DNA of 64,000 nt from Pempheris klunzingeri. Taxonomy: Eukaryota > Chordata > Actinopteri > Acropomatiformes > Pempheridae. Each line of letters opens with the position of its first letter. Position 1 is the first letter of the stretch. The stretch lies in NCBI RefSeq assembly GCF_042242105.1, contig NC_092012.1, positions 33,881,978 through 33,945,977 of the forward strand, written 5' to 3'. This document shows, piece by piece, positions 46,900-58,102 of the stretch. The notes below the pieces were generated by a model. The model had not been told where the DNA came from. It made no database searches and saw only the letters and a program-made list of their open reading frames with translations. The position numbers and the translations under genes were made by a program.

Positions 46900-47594
46900 G
46901 CCGCCGTGAAGGTGAATTACAGCTACCACAACAACGCGGTGTGTGTGAGAGAGAGTGTGTGAGTGTGTGTGTGCATGATGAGCGGCTGAGGAGGAGGAGG
47001 AGGAGGAGGAGGAGAAGGAGGCTGCGGTCTGAAACCAGATTTTATCCTGGATATTTCGAAACCAACGTCGTGTCGTTCACACAAGGGGGGCTGTGTATCG
47101 ATTTACCGTGTTATTCTGAGCCCTAGACCGGCTCTTTCCACGCCAATTTTCGGGGCGGTTGGCCCGTTTTTCCGCCTCCTGAGGGTCCTCCAGCAGCGGG
47201 ACGTTGACCGTTTTTTCCTCCAGATATGGAGCGTGAAGATGCGGATTACCGAGGAATCCCCTCCGCTAGTTTAGCCGCACCGCTTTCCCCACACACACCA
47301 ACGCGGCGTAGTTTCTGGCAGGAGTAAAGACAACTATGAGCACTTGTTTTCTGGCCAGAGGGGCAAATCGGTGATTTTGGGAGCACGGTCGGACTCCCGT
47401 TAGGAAACGTGAGGAAGCTACCCTGCTAGCATGAATGTAGTAGCCTAGCTATTAGCTCCATTAGCCGGCTAACTGCTAAGAGGTGCTGGCTGGAGATTAA
47501 AAGCCTTTTTTAATAATTCTGACCAGGTTTTGCCCACGTTTCCTCCCCTCAACATATTTATACACAGGATTTGGCAGGATTTACTCATCCAGGA
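46900..47594 (+). promoter_or_regulatory. igf1r promoter / 5' leader region, with short upstream ORFs
   Basis: This GC-rich DNA directly precedes the igf1r ATG. It includes a (GGA)n run at about 46989-47016. There is no TATA box, which fits the known TATA-less, long-leader promoter of mammalian IGF1R. Upstream ATGs with short frames occur at 46975-46989, 47226-47327 (33 aa), 47336-47374 and 47431-47448. The transcription start cannot be fixed from sequence, so which of these are transcribed is unknown. Confidence 0.5.
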
Positions 47595-48487
47595 ATGAGG
47601 TCTCGAATGGAAAGGAGCCGCTTGACCTTGTTTTGGGGTCTGATGCTGGGTCTGACGTCCTGCCTCCGGCCCGCCACTGCAGAGAGTAAGTACCGCCGCC
47701 GACACACCGACACACACGGCGTCTGTCCAGGCTCCTGCACCGGGCAAATGTCACCATAATTACCATATTATAATAATAATAATGATGGCGATGGTGATGG
47801 ACTTCATGGCGTAGCACCTTTCGTGCAGGTGCTGTAGCCCACAGTGCTTCACAGTGAGTGAGGAAACAGGAGAAACACTAAAAACAAACAAACAAACAAA
47901 CAGGCAGATTAGAACAAGTGCAATCAGATGAATCAGAGGCAGGAAACAGGCATGCATAACACAAGGGAGTGTGATGAAGATAAAAGTGAAATAAAGGGAA
48001 GTACAAGAGCAATCAAACGTGCAAAATATGTGAATAAAAGAGAAGGAGAGTGACAGTTAAAGGAAATGCTGAACTGATAAGTTTTCACTATTGAAAACAT
48101 CAGATATGGGACATGAGGTTAGTGCAGTGTGAACACCTGTGTGTTTTTAGGTCTGTGTCAACAGAGACAACATGTTTAACACCTTACATTTCTGCTCTCC
48201 TGCTGCCAGAAATATGAGCATATTGTTGTGCAAAGAAGAAGAAATATCACAATGTAGTGATGCGATGTGTTGAAACAGTTTGATACCAGGTTATCCTAGC
48301 ATGTAACGGGCTGTGTGTGATGTTGTCGTGTCAGTAGTACCTTGGTGAATGCTGTGATATAGAGTCTCCAGTTGTAATACTGTAATTTGGTTTTAAAAGA
48401 CATCACACAAAAAACAAACATGAGTCAGTTTAAGTGTGTTGGTAAATATGTCGCCATGAGTCAGCCAGTGGAGAAAGCCCGTCAAAC

Positions 48488-48519
<32 letters not shown>

Positions 48520-51500
48520 ACATTGTCAACTGTGACTCACAGTGTGGGGAATTAGCAGCAGCAACAACAAGTGGAAGGTATCTGTGATCTCAACAAAAGG
48601 GAAAATGCAAACAGAGAGAGGATTTGGGACATAACAGGGAAGGTTATTGAGTTTAGCTGGACTTCTCTGACTCTGCATCCATCAGTGTGGCACATTATTT
48701 TGATTATGAAGTGAGGAAAAGTACTTTCAGCTCAGTATATAATAGATTAGACCACAAACCGCTGTTCTCTCAGGGACAAACGCACCAGACTCCATTGACA
48801 AAAACAGTAATTTTACCTCACAGAACAGAGGAGCTGCACATCAGAGATTCTGCATAAAGACATACTGTATAAATACTATTGTGTAGCAAAGCCCTGTTCC
48901 GTCATGTTTGATTAACTTTACGTAGACCTAACCTGAGTGGACATAACACCGCCTCGACTGTTCAGGCATTCTTTCATTTTCTTTGCACGTGTTCCTTACA
49001 AACGACTGCATTAACTAATAACACCTAAGAGCCACAATGCTGAACTGTGTTTGTCTAAAGGTCTCACTGTGCTTTTCTATTGCAGCACACAGTCATTAAT
49101 TCTCCTTAACTAAACAAACATGGGGGAACCTTGACCTTGCAAATGTTTTCATGAGCACCAGACTGCTGCAGCGACATCGATCAGGCAAATGATGGCCATC
49201 ACACTGGGTCTGACACCATACACTGTGGTCCAATCATGAGGCATTGAACTAAACTTTACTTCTTTTGAGAAGCTGCACAGCTGGCTTTGTGCAAGTGATG
49301 GGACTTTGTAGAGACTAACTACTGCATGGCAGCATACTGAAGCGCACCGCTTCTGTCGGCTTGTAAACCTTCAAATTTAATGAATTTAAAGCCACTATAT
49401 TTATTCAGAATTTCTTCTAATGTGTTGCCATCTGAAATTTTTCCATGTCTCCAGCTATACTGTAAACTAGGCTTCCTGATTCATCCCATTCATCATGACA
49501 TGTTGGGGAGGGCTAGGCTGGGGGCTTGAACCAGGGTCTGGGTTTTAAAATAGAACAAGCCAAAGTACATTCGCAAGCAAAACAGACTAAGTTCTGTTGA
49601 TTGGAAAGAGTGAGGAGCTTGTGAACTGTGTGTCATGGGGTTTACTGTTAGCCCCAGTGGTCGGAGGACAAACCTGGGAGCAGCAGAGAGGTTCTCCCAT
49701 CGAAATCCTACATTTATTCTCACTCCGGTGCGGAGCTGTCTAAAGGTGCCTTGTGTGGCTAAACTCTGGGCATTCCTGCTGGTTTACCTCTATCAGTTGG
49801 GACTAAAGGGCATCTGGTGGGCTCGGGTTAACCAGGTTCAGCTCCGTTGCTGCAGACACGGCCTCTCAGGTGAACCAAACAAGTCTTATCTGAAATCAGA
49901 AATGATCTTTTGCTGAAGCTTCCCAACGCGTTGCTTCTCACCTTGCCACTCATGTGGAAAAGTATTTATGAATACGTTCCCCCCCCCGGGCACTCTGTCA
50001 CTAACAGGATGGAAATGAGGAGTAAACAGTGTGTAGCACCAGCTCAGAGGGCGTATTGCTTCCTATTTCTTGTCCTATGGAGCTTCCAGTGGATCTCCTC
50101 TGATTGTCTGCGGAGCGTCTGGGTGCTGCAGCCAGCTGGGAAAAGGTTATCAAAAGTAAATATGTGATCTGGAGGCTCATCAAAGCTGCAGAGATAGGCT
50201 TGTGTACTCAGCTGTTTAAAATGTGTCAGTGTGAGAGGCGAGGGAGGGGGAGTTATTAAGCTGCTACACCTGCTATCGGTATTTTCACGCACACACTTTT
50301 GTTTAGTATTTTCACGAGCGTGGTCAGGGGCAGTTCCCATGAAACACGGCCATGCTGGCATTGCAGTGAGGCCACGGGGGGTGAAGCGTCAAGGCTGTGC
50401 TGATGTAACGTCACTAGGCAGCGTGTCTTTTCGCAGGCCCGGGTGTCGGGATTGTATTAACAGGTATGCAGCTCGCTGAGGGCTGCTGACAGTGTGCACT
50501 GACAAGTAGATTACAGAGAAAGACATAACCGCCATAGTAGCACGCTGCCTGCCTTAAATCACACCAAAGGCATTTTCTAATGGCACACTAAAGGCTCCCA
50601 CGTCCTCTCTAGAGAAGACTTCAACTCTCAGCAGTTTTGGTTGAAAAGCCTACAGCTCCTAACCCTCTGTATGTGACACGCACATATGATCCCCAATTAA
50701 AATGCCAGAGGCCCAGAAAGACGATGCAACTTCACCACATTTTAGCACGACACTGGTGCACTGAGAGCCACAGCTCCAGTGGACTTGCGTCACAAGTGGG
50801 GCTGAAAGAGTTCAACCGTGGGAAAAGTCTTTGCATTGGGTATATTTGTTGTTGTGTAGCGTTTGCTGTGGTGAAACATGCTTTTCTGGGGGGGGGAACA
50901 ATTATAGGACAAGCTTAAACTTGTTTTTAGCTTGTTTACTAACTTAATTTGCACCAATGGCCTCGGCTTCCATTTGGGTTTGTCAGTGGAGAGAGACGCA
51001 AGTTTAATTGCATTTTGTTGGTGTCTGTTGCCACTTTCTCTGTTCTTGAAAAGCACCACGGAGGGAACCAGTTGCAGCAAAAGCGTAGAAATGTGAGGTG
51101 GCTTTGAACTGGATCATTCACTTGTTGCTCCTTTTTTTTTTTTAAAACCTTGTTGTTAAATAAGATTAATTTATACATTGGAAAGCTTGTGGTTCCAGCT
51201 CCTTAAATGTGAGGATCTGCTGCTTTTCTCTGCTTTTTATCATCAGAAATTGAATATCTTTGGGTTTTGGACTGTTGATGGAAAAAAATCGAGAAAATTA
51301 TCAGCGGATTAATCAATAAATGAAAAACCATTAGTTGCAGGATTATTACATCCCTAATCAACAAGTTACTGATCACTATTGAGGGGAAACTACTCTCACG
51401 CTCTCATGTGTTTTGTTTTACCACTTACTTTCAGTAGGATCGTATCACACAATCATGGCAGCCACTCTCTCTGAGTGTGACTGACTCCAGTGGATCAGTA

Positions 51501-54500
51501 AACCATTCAGCTGCATGAGTGAATGATTCATGGTCACAAACGTCAGTCACAGTTAACAATCTTGTTTATTTGAGGATGAAAAGTCTTTGTAAGACATTTG
51601 TAAACAAAAAAAAAGACATTCCAGTGAATTTTTAATGCTCCGATCCACCAGTAAATCACTACTGATCATTAAAGCTAAAATCAAAATGCTGTGTTTTTTT
51701 TTTTTTTTAGGAAATAAATCTGTGATTGGTGTGTGTGTGTGTGTGTGTGTGTCTGGTAAGTTATAGACACTTTCAATATTGTGATGTGCTTTGTTGTGCT
51801 ACGCCATCAAACTGCATTGAGAGGTTTGAGTTTCCGCTGGCAGCAGAGAGGTTCAGGGTGTTCTTTTGGAAGTTAAACTTTGTTCCACCTCGGCAGCAGT
51901 GTGGTTTCGCCGCAAATGTTTTGGAGAACCACAGATTTTGATACGGCCTGTAACTCATCGCGTAATATTCTGCATTGAGACATTTTCTGGTCTCACATAT
52001 TCGCATTTAACATCAGTATACATGACGCACATTTAATCGCCTTAGTGCAATTTATAGAATGGCAGGCAGATTAAAAACAAAACATATTACAAGATAGTTT
52101 ATTTCCTGAGTGCGACATGACATCTACAGTACTGGGAATATGCAGAGCTTATTGTGTGCGAGCTTACATTTTTTTCTTTTAAGGCACTCCCTTTATTAAA
52201 GAAAGTTATTCATTCACACCTACAGGATAGTTCAGATTATTACAAGTTGGGTTATCCATTGTACTTATCCACAGTCAGTGTATTACCTACAGTAGATGGC
52301 GGTCGGCACGCCCCGAGTTTGGAGAAGCAGGCAGGAGTTCTGGCACAGACACTAAGAAAACATATTTTAGCCCCCTTAAATCAATATCAGTTTACGTGTA
52401 TGGTATATTTAGAATATTTTCACTGCCTTTCTCTTTGCTTGCTTCAAAGTCACCAAAGTCCATTGACAAAAACAGTAATATTACCGCACAGAACATGGAA
52501 TCTACTAGTCCGCTGCTGCCTCGGTTGGTTCATTTGCTTGTGGTATTGTGTGATTTTGGAGTTTCAAATGGTCGGTTTGGATTCACATTAATGTGCCAGT
52601 TCATTGATCAACATTACTGCGTTTGTCAGTGGAGTCTGGTGGCTTTGAAGAGAGAGGCAATGTAAAGTGGTGAAAATATTCGAAATACCTGATGGTTATT
52701 TTAGATGGGCCTTTTTTAGCAGGCTAAAATCCATTTTCCTGCTGCCCCTGTCCACATTAGTACATTACTGAGCGTCTGTGCTGGTAATCCTGTCTGTCTC
52801 TCCAATCTGGGGGCGTGTAGACCCACAGTAGACCGCCACCTACTGTAGGCAGTACTCTGACTATGGATAAATACCTCATACTGTCACACTCCAAACAATC
52901 TGAACTATCACTGTAAACCTGCAACACTATCCCAAATGTTTAATTTTACCAAGTTGTAATTGGGAAAGCGATGAATTAGCCCATTTGCTGGGTATGTGTG
53001 TTCTTTTTCAAACCTCTGTGTGCCACATTCATAATACAGTAAAACTTTATAGACCAGCATTAAAGTAGCAGTGTGACAATGTGTTAGCTGGTTGGTGTGA
53101 GTTTTCCATGACTCACTGCCCTCCAGCTTTTGAAGTCTAAATCCTCCTCACATTGATGTGCGATAATGGCCTCCACGTTTCTGTGGGTGCTGCCGGGGCT
53201 TCAGGCTAAGTATTGTTTAAAGCGTGGCACACAGGTGGGAGTAAAAGTTGGACAGTCAAACACTCATCACCGATCAAAACCATTGTGCCGTACCAAACTT
53301 TTCCTGACGTGGGTTTGGATAATTCTGAGGATTCAAAGCAACTCCCTTTGTTTATACTTTTCTTTGTAGTCGCTTTGGTTCAGTGCGTCTCTTTGTTTAA
53401 ATAGAATTAGTCTACTTTTTGCCTCGGTAAATAAGAGAAGTACTACTCAAGAGGTTAAAAATAAAGCAAATCTAAACAAATCTGTTTTGCACTGAACATA
53501 GAACTGCTTAAATTCACGTTTTTACAATCTGTTCTCATGGAAGAGCAGACAGCAGCTGCCCTTTGTTGTCTGGCCTTTGATCAAAGACCCAGACATTTTC
53601 ACTTCTGCCGAAGATGATTCTTCAGTTCTCTAGATCATAGTGTACGCACACACGGCTACAGGTTGAGGCTTCTCCCACAGGGGGCGCCGTGCTGCAGTTA
53701 CAACTGCTGCTTTTACCCATGTTAGCCACATGGCTGTAGGATTGGCAACGTCGCTCCGTCTGGTGGTTGATCCACCTCTTCGGCTTAGACTGACACAGCT
53801 AAGCTGCTCTGGGATACATTCCCAAGACTTTTTTTACAAAGACATTCATGGTTCCCAGATGATGTACCATACTGACTGACTGATCCTGGGACCTTCCCTC
53901 TAGCGCCACCGTGAGGCTGATATTTGTGGAGTGAAATATCTTCACAGGATGGATGAATTATAACAACTGGTCATTTGTTAAAGTTTCATTGAGCTCTGTC
54001 ATCAGATCAAAATCTCAGCTGTTCTTTGGGTTTAGTTCTGTAGTAAGTAGCACATGTTTGCATGATAAGAGTCAGACACTAAACACGTTAAACATAATAC
54101 TGGCTAAACATCAGGATGTTAGCATGGTCATTGTGACCACTTTAGCATGGTGACATTAGCATTTAGCACAAAGCACCGCTGTGCCCCACAGAGCACCAGT
54201 AAAACTCCATGATTCATCTTGTCCTTTTGTTTAACAAGTTGTTTTATCACATATACAGTATTTGGTGAAATGACAGTGTGTGGGGGTTTTATGGATGATG
54301 TCTTTTTATAGTAAATAGTTTCTGTTCCTTTGATGCCATTGTGTTATAAAAAGCTCGATAAAAGCAGACAGTCAAACAGAGTCATATGAGGTGGATGCGA
54401 GCAACAATAGCCTGAGGCCAGAGCAATATAAACTTTATTGCACTGTTAACCTAAGCCTGAACAGGACCTGGCTCAAGTATTTACTTTGTCACACCATGTT

Positions 54501-55530
54501 AAGTTGGCATTGACAATGAGAACTGCAAAGCAAACATGTTCTGTCAACAACTGCACGGCTCATGTGTAATGTCAATATTTAAAATATTCATTGGATTGAC
54601 GTCTCTTTATTGTTATCACTATTTCAGGAATAGAGAGAACATTGTTTTGTGTATTGTTACATTTAACAGCTATTCATTGCAAAGTATGTGTCAATAAGTC
54701 ATGAATTTTCCGGATCATTAAGAATGTGTTCTTGTGTAATAGTTTTCCTGCTTAGCTTTAAAAGAACTGCCAGGGCTGTTTGATTTAGCTGAGATTGTTA
54801 AATGTGATGATGGAACTGTTATGATCCCCATGGAGGGCATCAAAAACTAGTCACATCAAAGACAGACACAAGAGCAAATGAGGTGTTGGTCAGTATAAAT
54901 GTTACTGTTGAATTTATTGAATCACGACCCCTCACCCTCTCCTTTTTGTTTCCCCTCCCGCAGTCTGTGGTCCCAGCATCGACATAGGGAACGACATCAG
55001 TGAATTCAGGCGTCTAGAGAACTGCACAGTGGTGGAGGGCTACTTGCAAATCCTCCTCATTGGTGACAAAAACAACAACAACATCAATCAGGAGGTCTTC
55101 CGCTCCCTCAGCTTCCCCAAGCTGACCATGATCACGGACTACTTGCTGCTATTCAGGGTATCCGGCCTGGACAGCCTGAGCACGCTCTTTCCTAATCTCA
55201 CCGTCATACGCGGACGAAACCTCTTCTACAACTACGCCCTGGTGATCTTTGAGATGACCAGCCTGAAGGACATTGGCCTGTACAACCTGAGGAACATTAC
55301 CCGCGGCGCCATCCGCATTGAGAAGAACCCCGAGCTCTGCTACCTGGACTCGGTGGACTGGTCCCTCATCATGGACGCTGAGTTCTACAACTACATCGCT
55401 GGCAACAAGCAGTCCAAGGAGTGCAGCGACGTTTGCCCAGGCATCATGGAGAACAACCCCCAGTGCAGAAAGACAATGTTCAACAACAACTACAACTACC
55501 GCTGCTGGAATTCCAATCACTGCCAGAAAG
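47595..55530 (+). CDS. igf1r: Insulin-like growth factor 1 receptor, coding exons 1-2 (partial)
   Basis: Exon 1 is 47595-47685: 30 codons plus one base, a signal peptide with hydrophobic core [13 protein letters not shown]. After a 7278-bp intron, exon 2 is 54964-55530, with the phase-1 junction making EICGPSIDI. The remaining exons lie beyond the right edge. Exon 2 encodes the L1 ligand-binding domain ([59 protein letters not shown]) and the start of the Cys-rich region. [12 protein letters not shown] distinguishes IGF1R from the insulin receptor, which has NLMNITRGSVRI. The first in-frame ATG of the signal-peptide frame was chosen; a second Met four codons later is possible. An Asn-rich insert, [13 protein letters not shown], enlarges the loop before FPKL. 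The gene encodes a receptor tyrosine kinase for IGF1/IGF2. Teleosts have two copies, and which one this is was not resolved. Confidence 0.95.
47754..47787. repeat. AT-rich (TAA)n repeat in igf1r intron 1
   Basis: ATTATAATAATAATAATGAT lies close after exon 1. A short (AAAC)n run follows at about 47880-47901. Both are simple-sequence DNA. Confidence 0.7.
48496..48518. repeat. (CA)n microsatellite in igf1r intron 1
   Basis: A short (TA)n followed by a (CA)n run. It is a simple repeat with no linked feature. Confidence 0.85.
48780..48840. repeat. Fragment of the CACCAGACTCCATTGAC repeat family
   Basis: CACCAGACTCCATTGACAAA and AACAGTAATTTTACCTCACAG match the left-arm interior of the foldback element at 52223-52915 and the copy at about 43800. 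Only about 60 bp is recognisable. Confidence 0.6.
51728..51752. repeat. (GT)n microsatellite in igf1r intron 1
   Basis: A run of about 12 GT units, followed by unique sequence. Confidence 0.85.
52223..52915. mobile_element. Foldback MITE with about 300-bp inverted arms in igf1r intron 1
   Basis: The left end reads ACAGGATAGTTCAGATT. The right end, on the minus strand, reads ACAGTGATAGTTCAGATTG. Inward, both arms carry TTATCCA(C/T)AGTCAG, TACCTACAGTAGATGGCGGT (left) or TGCCTACAGTAGGTGGCGGT (right), an ACGCCCC motif, and CACAGAC(A/G)CT, all in mirror order. The arms are therefore long imperfect inverted repeats around a centre near 52550. It has no coding capacity. Fragments of the same family lie at 34.4, 43.8, 48.8 and 62.9 kb. 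Confidence 0.7.
53700..54210. repeat. Interspersed repeat block in igf1r intron 1
   Basis: It combines the CTCTAGCGCCACCGTGAGG motif (compare 22410-22430) with the TAGCATTTAGCACAAAGCACC motif (compare 25590-25610). The order suggests one longer family of which the two anpep copy B intron pieces are different parts. Confidence 0.6.
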
Positions 55531-56588
55531 GTAAGCCGACTGTCACACATGATAGCTCATCAGGGATTTGAATTGCAGATAGTTCATGCAGACAGTCTAG
55601 CCTTGGCCTGATTGGTGCAGATGTGACTTTGGGAGTGTGATGAACAGCTCTGTGCCCACAGCTGTGGCCTGCTACCTGTCACTTTAACTGCTTTAGCTGT
55701 TGTGTGTTGGCTGCCAGGAAGGAGGAAGGCAGGGGGGGAGGGGGGGGTGTTGTTATGCATGATTGACTTGTCGGCAGATCTTTGCAGTAATATATCTCAG
55801 GCATTTATCCAAGTTAAGGGAACCAGAATAAAGAGCTAAACCGAGGTATCCGTTAAGACTGCAATTTTGCCTCAACCCATGTCGTAGTTGAGCTAGGTGC
55901 TGTGAATGTGAGCAAATACGTGGCTGTCAAACGTCAACCTGTGCACAAAAAGCCTTTTTTATTTTAGGGTGGTGCCCTGTAGTAATGCAGTCTACTGCAT
56001 CTCTCTCAAAAGAGGCGGCGGCTCACATGTTCAGGTGTCTCATTTGTTGCCACGAAAATTCAATTCAAATGTTCACGTCTGCCTAAAGGAACCAAATTAA
56101 GGGTGTAAATGCCCCAGAGTTTAATTAAGCTACTCCAAGCACGATGAGTGTGAACTCTCCCTTTAATTTTGTGTTTACGACTGCAGCGTTTTAGATGACT
56201 TGTTTTGTTGGTGCGTTTCAGATGATGTGTTTTGGCTGACTGAGTGTGTGTGTGTCTGGCTGAATTGTTTCCCTGGTGACTGGCGCCTTGCTGCAGACTC
56301 AGCATGTTGATGTTTTCAGTCTTGTGACATGGAACTGTCGCAGAACTGGCCTGGAGTGCATGCATGTGCGTACACACATGAGACAGCACACTCTGTCACC
56401 ATCGTCAAACACACCTAAAGCGCAGACAGAGATGCTGGCTCGCACAAATGTAAACAGACTTTTTACAGAGATGCAGATATGTCAAACGTACACACATACG
56501 TCCTGCCTGATGTGTGTGTTGCTGGAATGACAGAGTGTGTGCACGCTGGAAAAGAAACCAGGAGGTGGAATATGTTGAAGGAAGACAT

Positions 56589-56620
56589 GGTGGGTGGATG
56601 GATGGATGGATGGATGGAAG
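56589..56620. repeat. (GGAT)n microsatellite in igf1r intron 2
   Basis: This is a tetranucleotide run TGGATGGATGGATGGATGGA followed by GGAAGGAAG. Confidence 0.85.
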
Positions 56621-57102
56621 GAAGGGGGTCTCAGGTGGAGGAACAGAGCTCTGTGCTGTTTATCATTTCTCTCGTCCGCTCGAAAACACCATGGAGAATT
56701 CACAACAACAAAAAAGCTAGACTGCAGCTCTCCTCTTTGGCCTCGGTTTGTGCCAGTGGGCATTAGACTCACTCCAGATGATTTAACCAGTCATCACATG
56801 AATGGTGACCTAATGAGTCCACCATAAGCCCTATCTGCAGTTGTGTCTTCACATGCGAGAAGGCCACCCGTCGTCCCTCCTGCTGCACCATCAACTCAAC
56901 AACAACCGGCAGCTGCTTTGACACAGAACTCCACAATTTAGTAGGACATTATGTTTGGGTGTTCATGTGTGTCTTATTTGTATCAGTCCGATAAGATGCA
57001 TTTCCTACACAGTGAACTGTACAAGGAAGTAGCACTGGGAGGATAATTATAATATTCATATTATGCCATCTTGATACTGCAGCTTGAGGTTTGTTATTTC
57101 CT

Positions 57103-57189
57103 GGACTTGAGACCACAACAGAATAGAAGTGTACTGTCACATTACTTTACTATAACTGTACACTTCTATTCTGTTGTGGCCTCAAGTCC
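57103..57189. repeat. Near-perfect 32-bp inverted repeat (hairpin) in igf1r intron 2
   Basis: The left arm, 57103-57134, begins GGACTTGAGACC and ends AGAAGTGTAC. The right arm, 57158-57189, is its reverse complement with a single mismatch (57112 against 57180). The loop is 23 bp. Homology stops at the arm ends. The size resembles a microRNA precursor or a very small palindromic MITE. No flanking target-site duplication was evident. Confidence 0.85.
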
Positions 57190-57524
57190 AACATTTCATC
57201 ATTGTCATCAATGCCATCATTATAAAATGTTGGCATTAAGGCATCTTGTCTACAGTATATGTACCAGCTGGTTAGGAGGTCAGGTGTAACTGAAGCGCTC
57301 AACAGGAACAGAACTGTTTCTCCTGATAAAAGGCCGTCTCTCTGTCTCCACTTTGTTGAGACGAGACTACAACATGCTCTCCAGAAGGTGTAGGCTGTGA
57401 AGGACGGGAAATGGATTTGGGCATTATTTTTAAAACAGCCAGCAGCTAATTCAAAATGCTGTGGCTAGCAGTGCTTCTGTTACCAGTGCTGGGACGACAG
57501 CTGCTGTCACTACTGCCTCAACTA

Positions 57525-57605
57525 GGGATGAGCATTTCAAGCAAAAACACTATTCAGTAGTCACAGCGAACTATTCAAACTATTCAAAGATTATTCAAAT
57601 AGTCC
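57525..57605. repeat. Degenerate 'CTATTCAAA' repeat in igf1r intron 2
   Basis: ACTAGGGATGAGCATTTCAA is followed by several imperfect (A)CTATTCAA units. It resembles the end of a fish DNA-transposon family, but too little is left to classify it. Confidence 0.4.
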
Positions 57606-58071
57606 ACCCCACCCTCTACTGCATGCACACACACCCCCACACCCCCACATGCCACTGCTAGATGGAGCAGCGCAGCTTATTCAAAGTTGGCTACATCGTT
57701 GTTTTAACTATGGGCCACTTTTATTCCTGAAACACTCAAAACTTGTAGCAGAATAACATGTTTGAATTAGTCTGGATTAAAACAGACATCGAGTCGTCGC
57801 TGCCCACAACATCTTCTGTCCACCATGACCAAGTGCAGCAGCGGGAGGGACGAGAGGAGAAAGAGCCGGGTTCAGAGCTAAGCTAACACGGCTTGTCCTT
57901 AAGGCTGCTTCTAACTAATGTCCCATTGTGGGATGGATGACATGGACTCATGTTACCAAAACAACAAAAAAATCAGAGACTGTTTGTGCCCACATCTTTA
58001 CACAGACCTGGCTCCATATCAGCGCCCCGCATCAATCTACTGCTCCTGACGGACGTACTACCAGGCGCCGC

Positions 58072-58102
58072 AGTACTACTACTACTACTACTACTACTAG
58101 TA
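58072..58102. repeat. (ACT)n microsatellite in igf1r intron 2
   Basis: Ten or so tandem CTA/ACT units lie within a wider ACT-rich tract. The Thr/Ser-only frames across it are artefacts of the repeat. Confidence 0.85.

Larger units (their letters stand above)
41520..46900. other. Intergenic DNA between ap3s2 and igf1r
   Basis: The two genes are divergent and separated by about 5-6 kb with no supported gene. A composite repeat fills about 43289-44020. The block 44690-45290 is non-repetitive, with many TAAT-type motifs (CCATTAATTC, TAATTACAGGG) and could be a conserved enhancer. GC content rises from about 46.2 kb toward the igf1r start. Arpin was searched for and not recognised. Confidence 0.45.
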
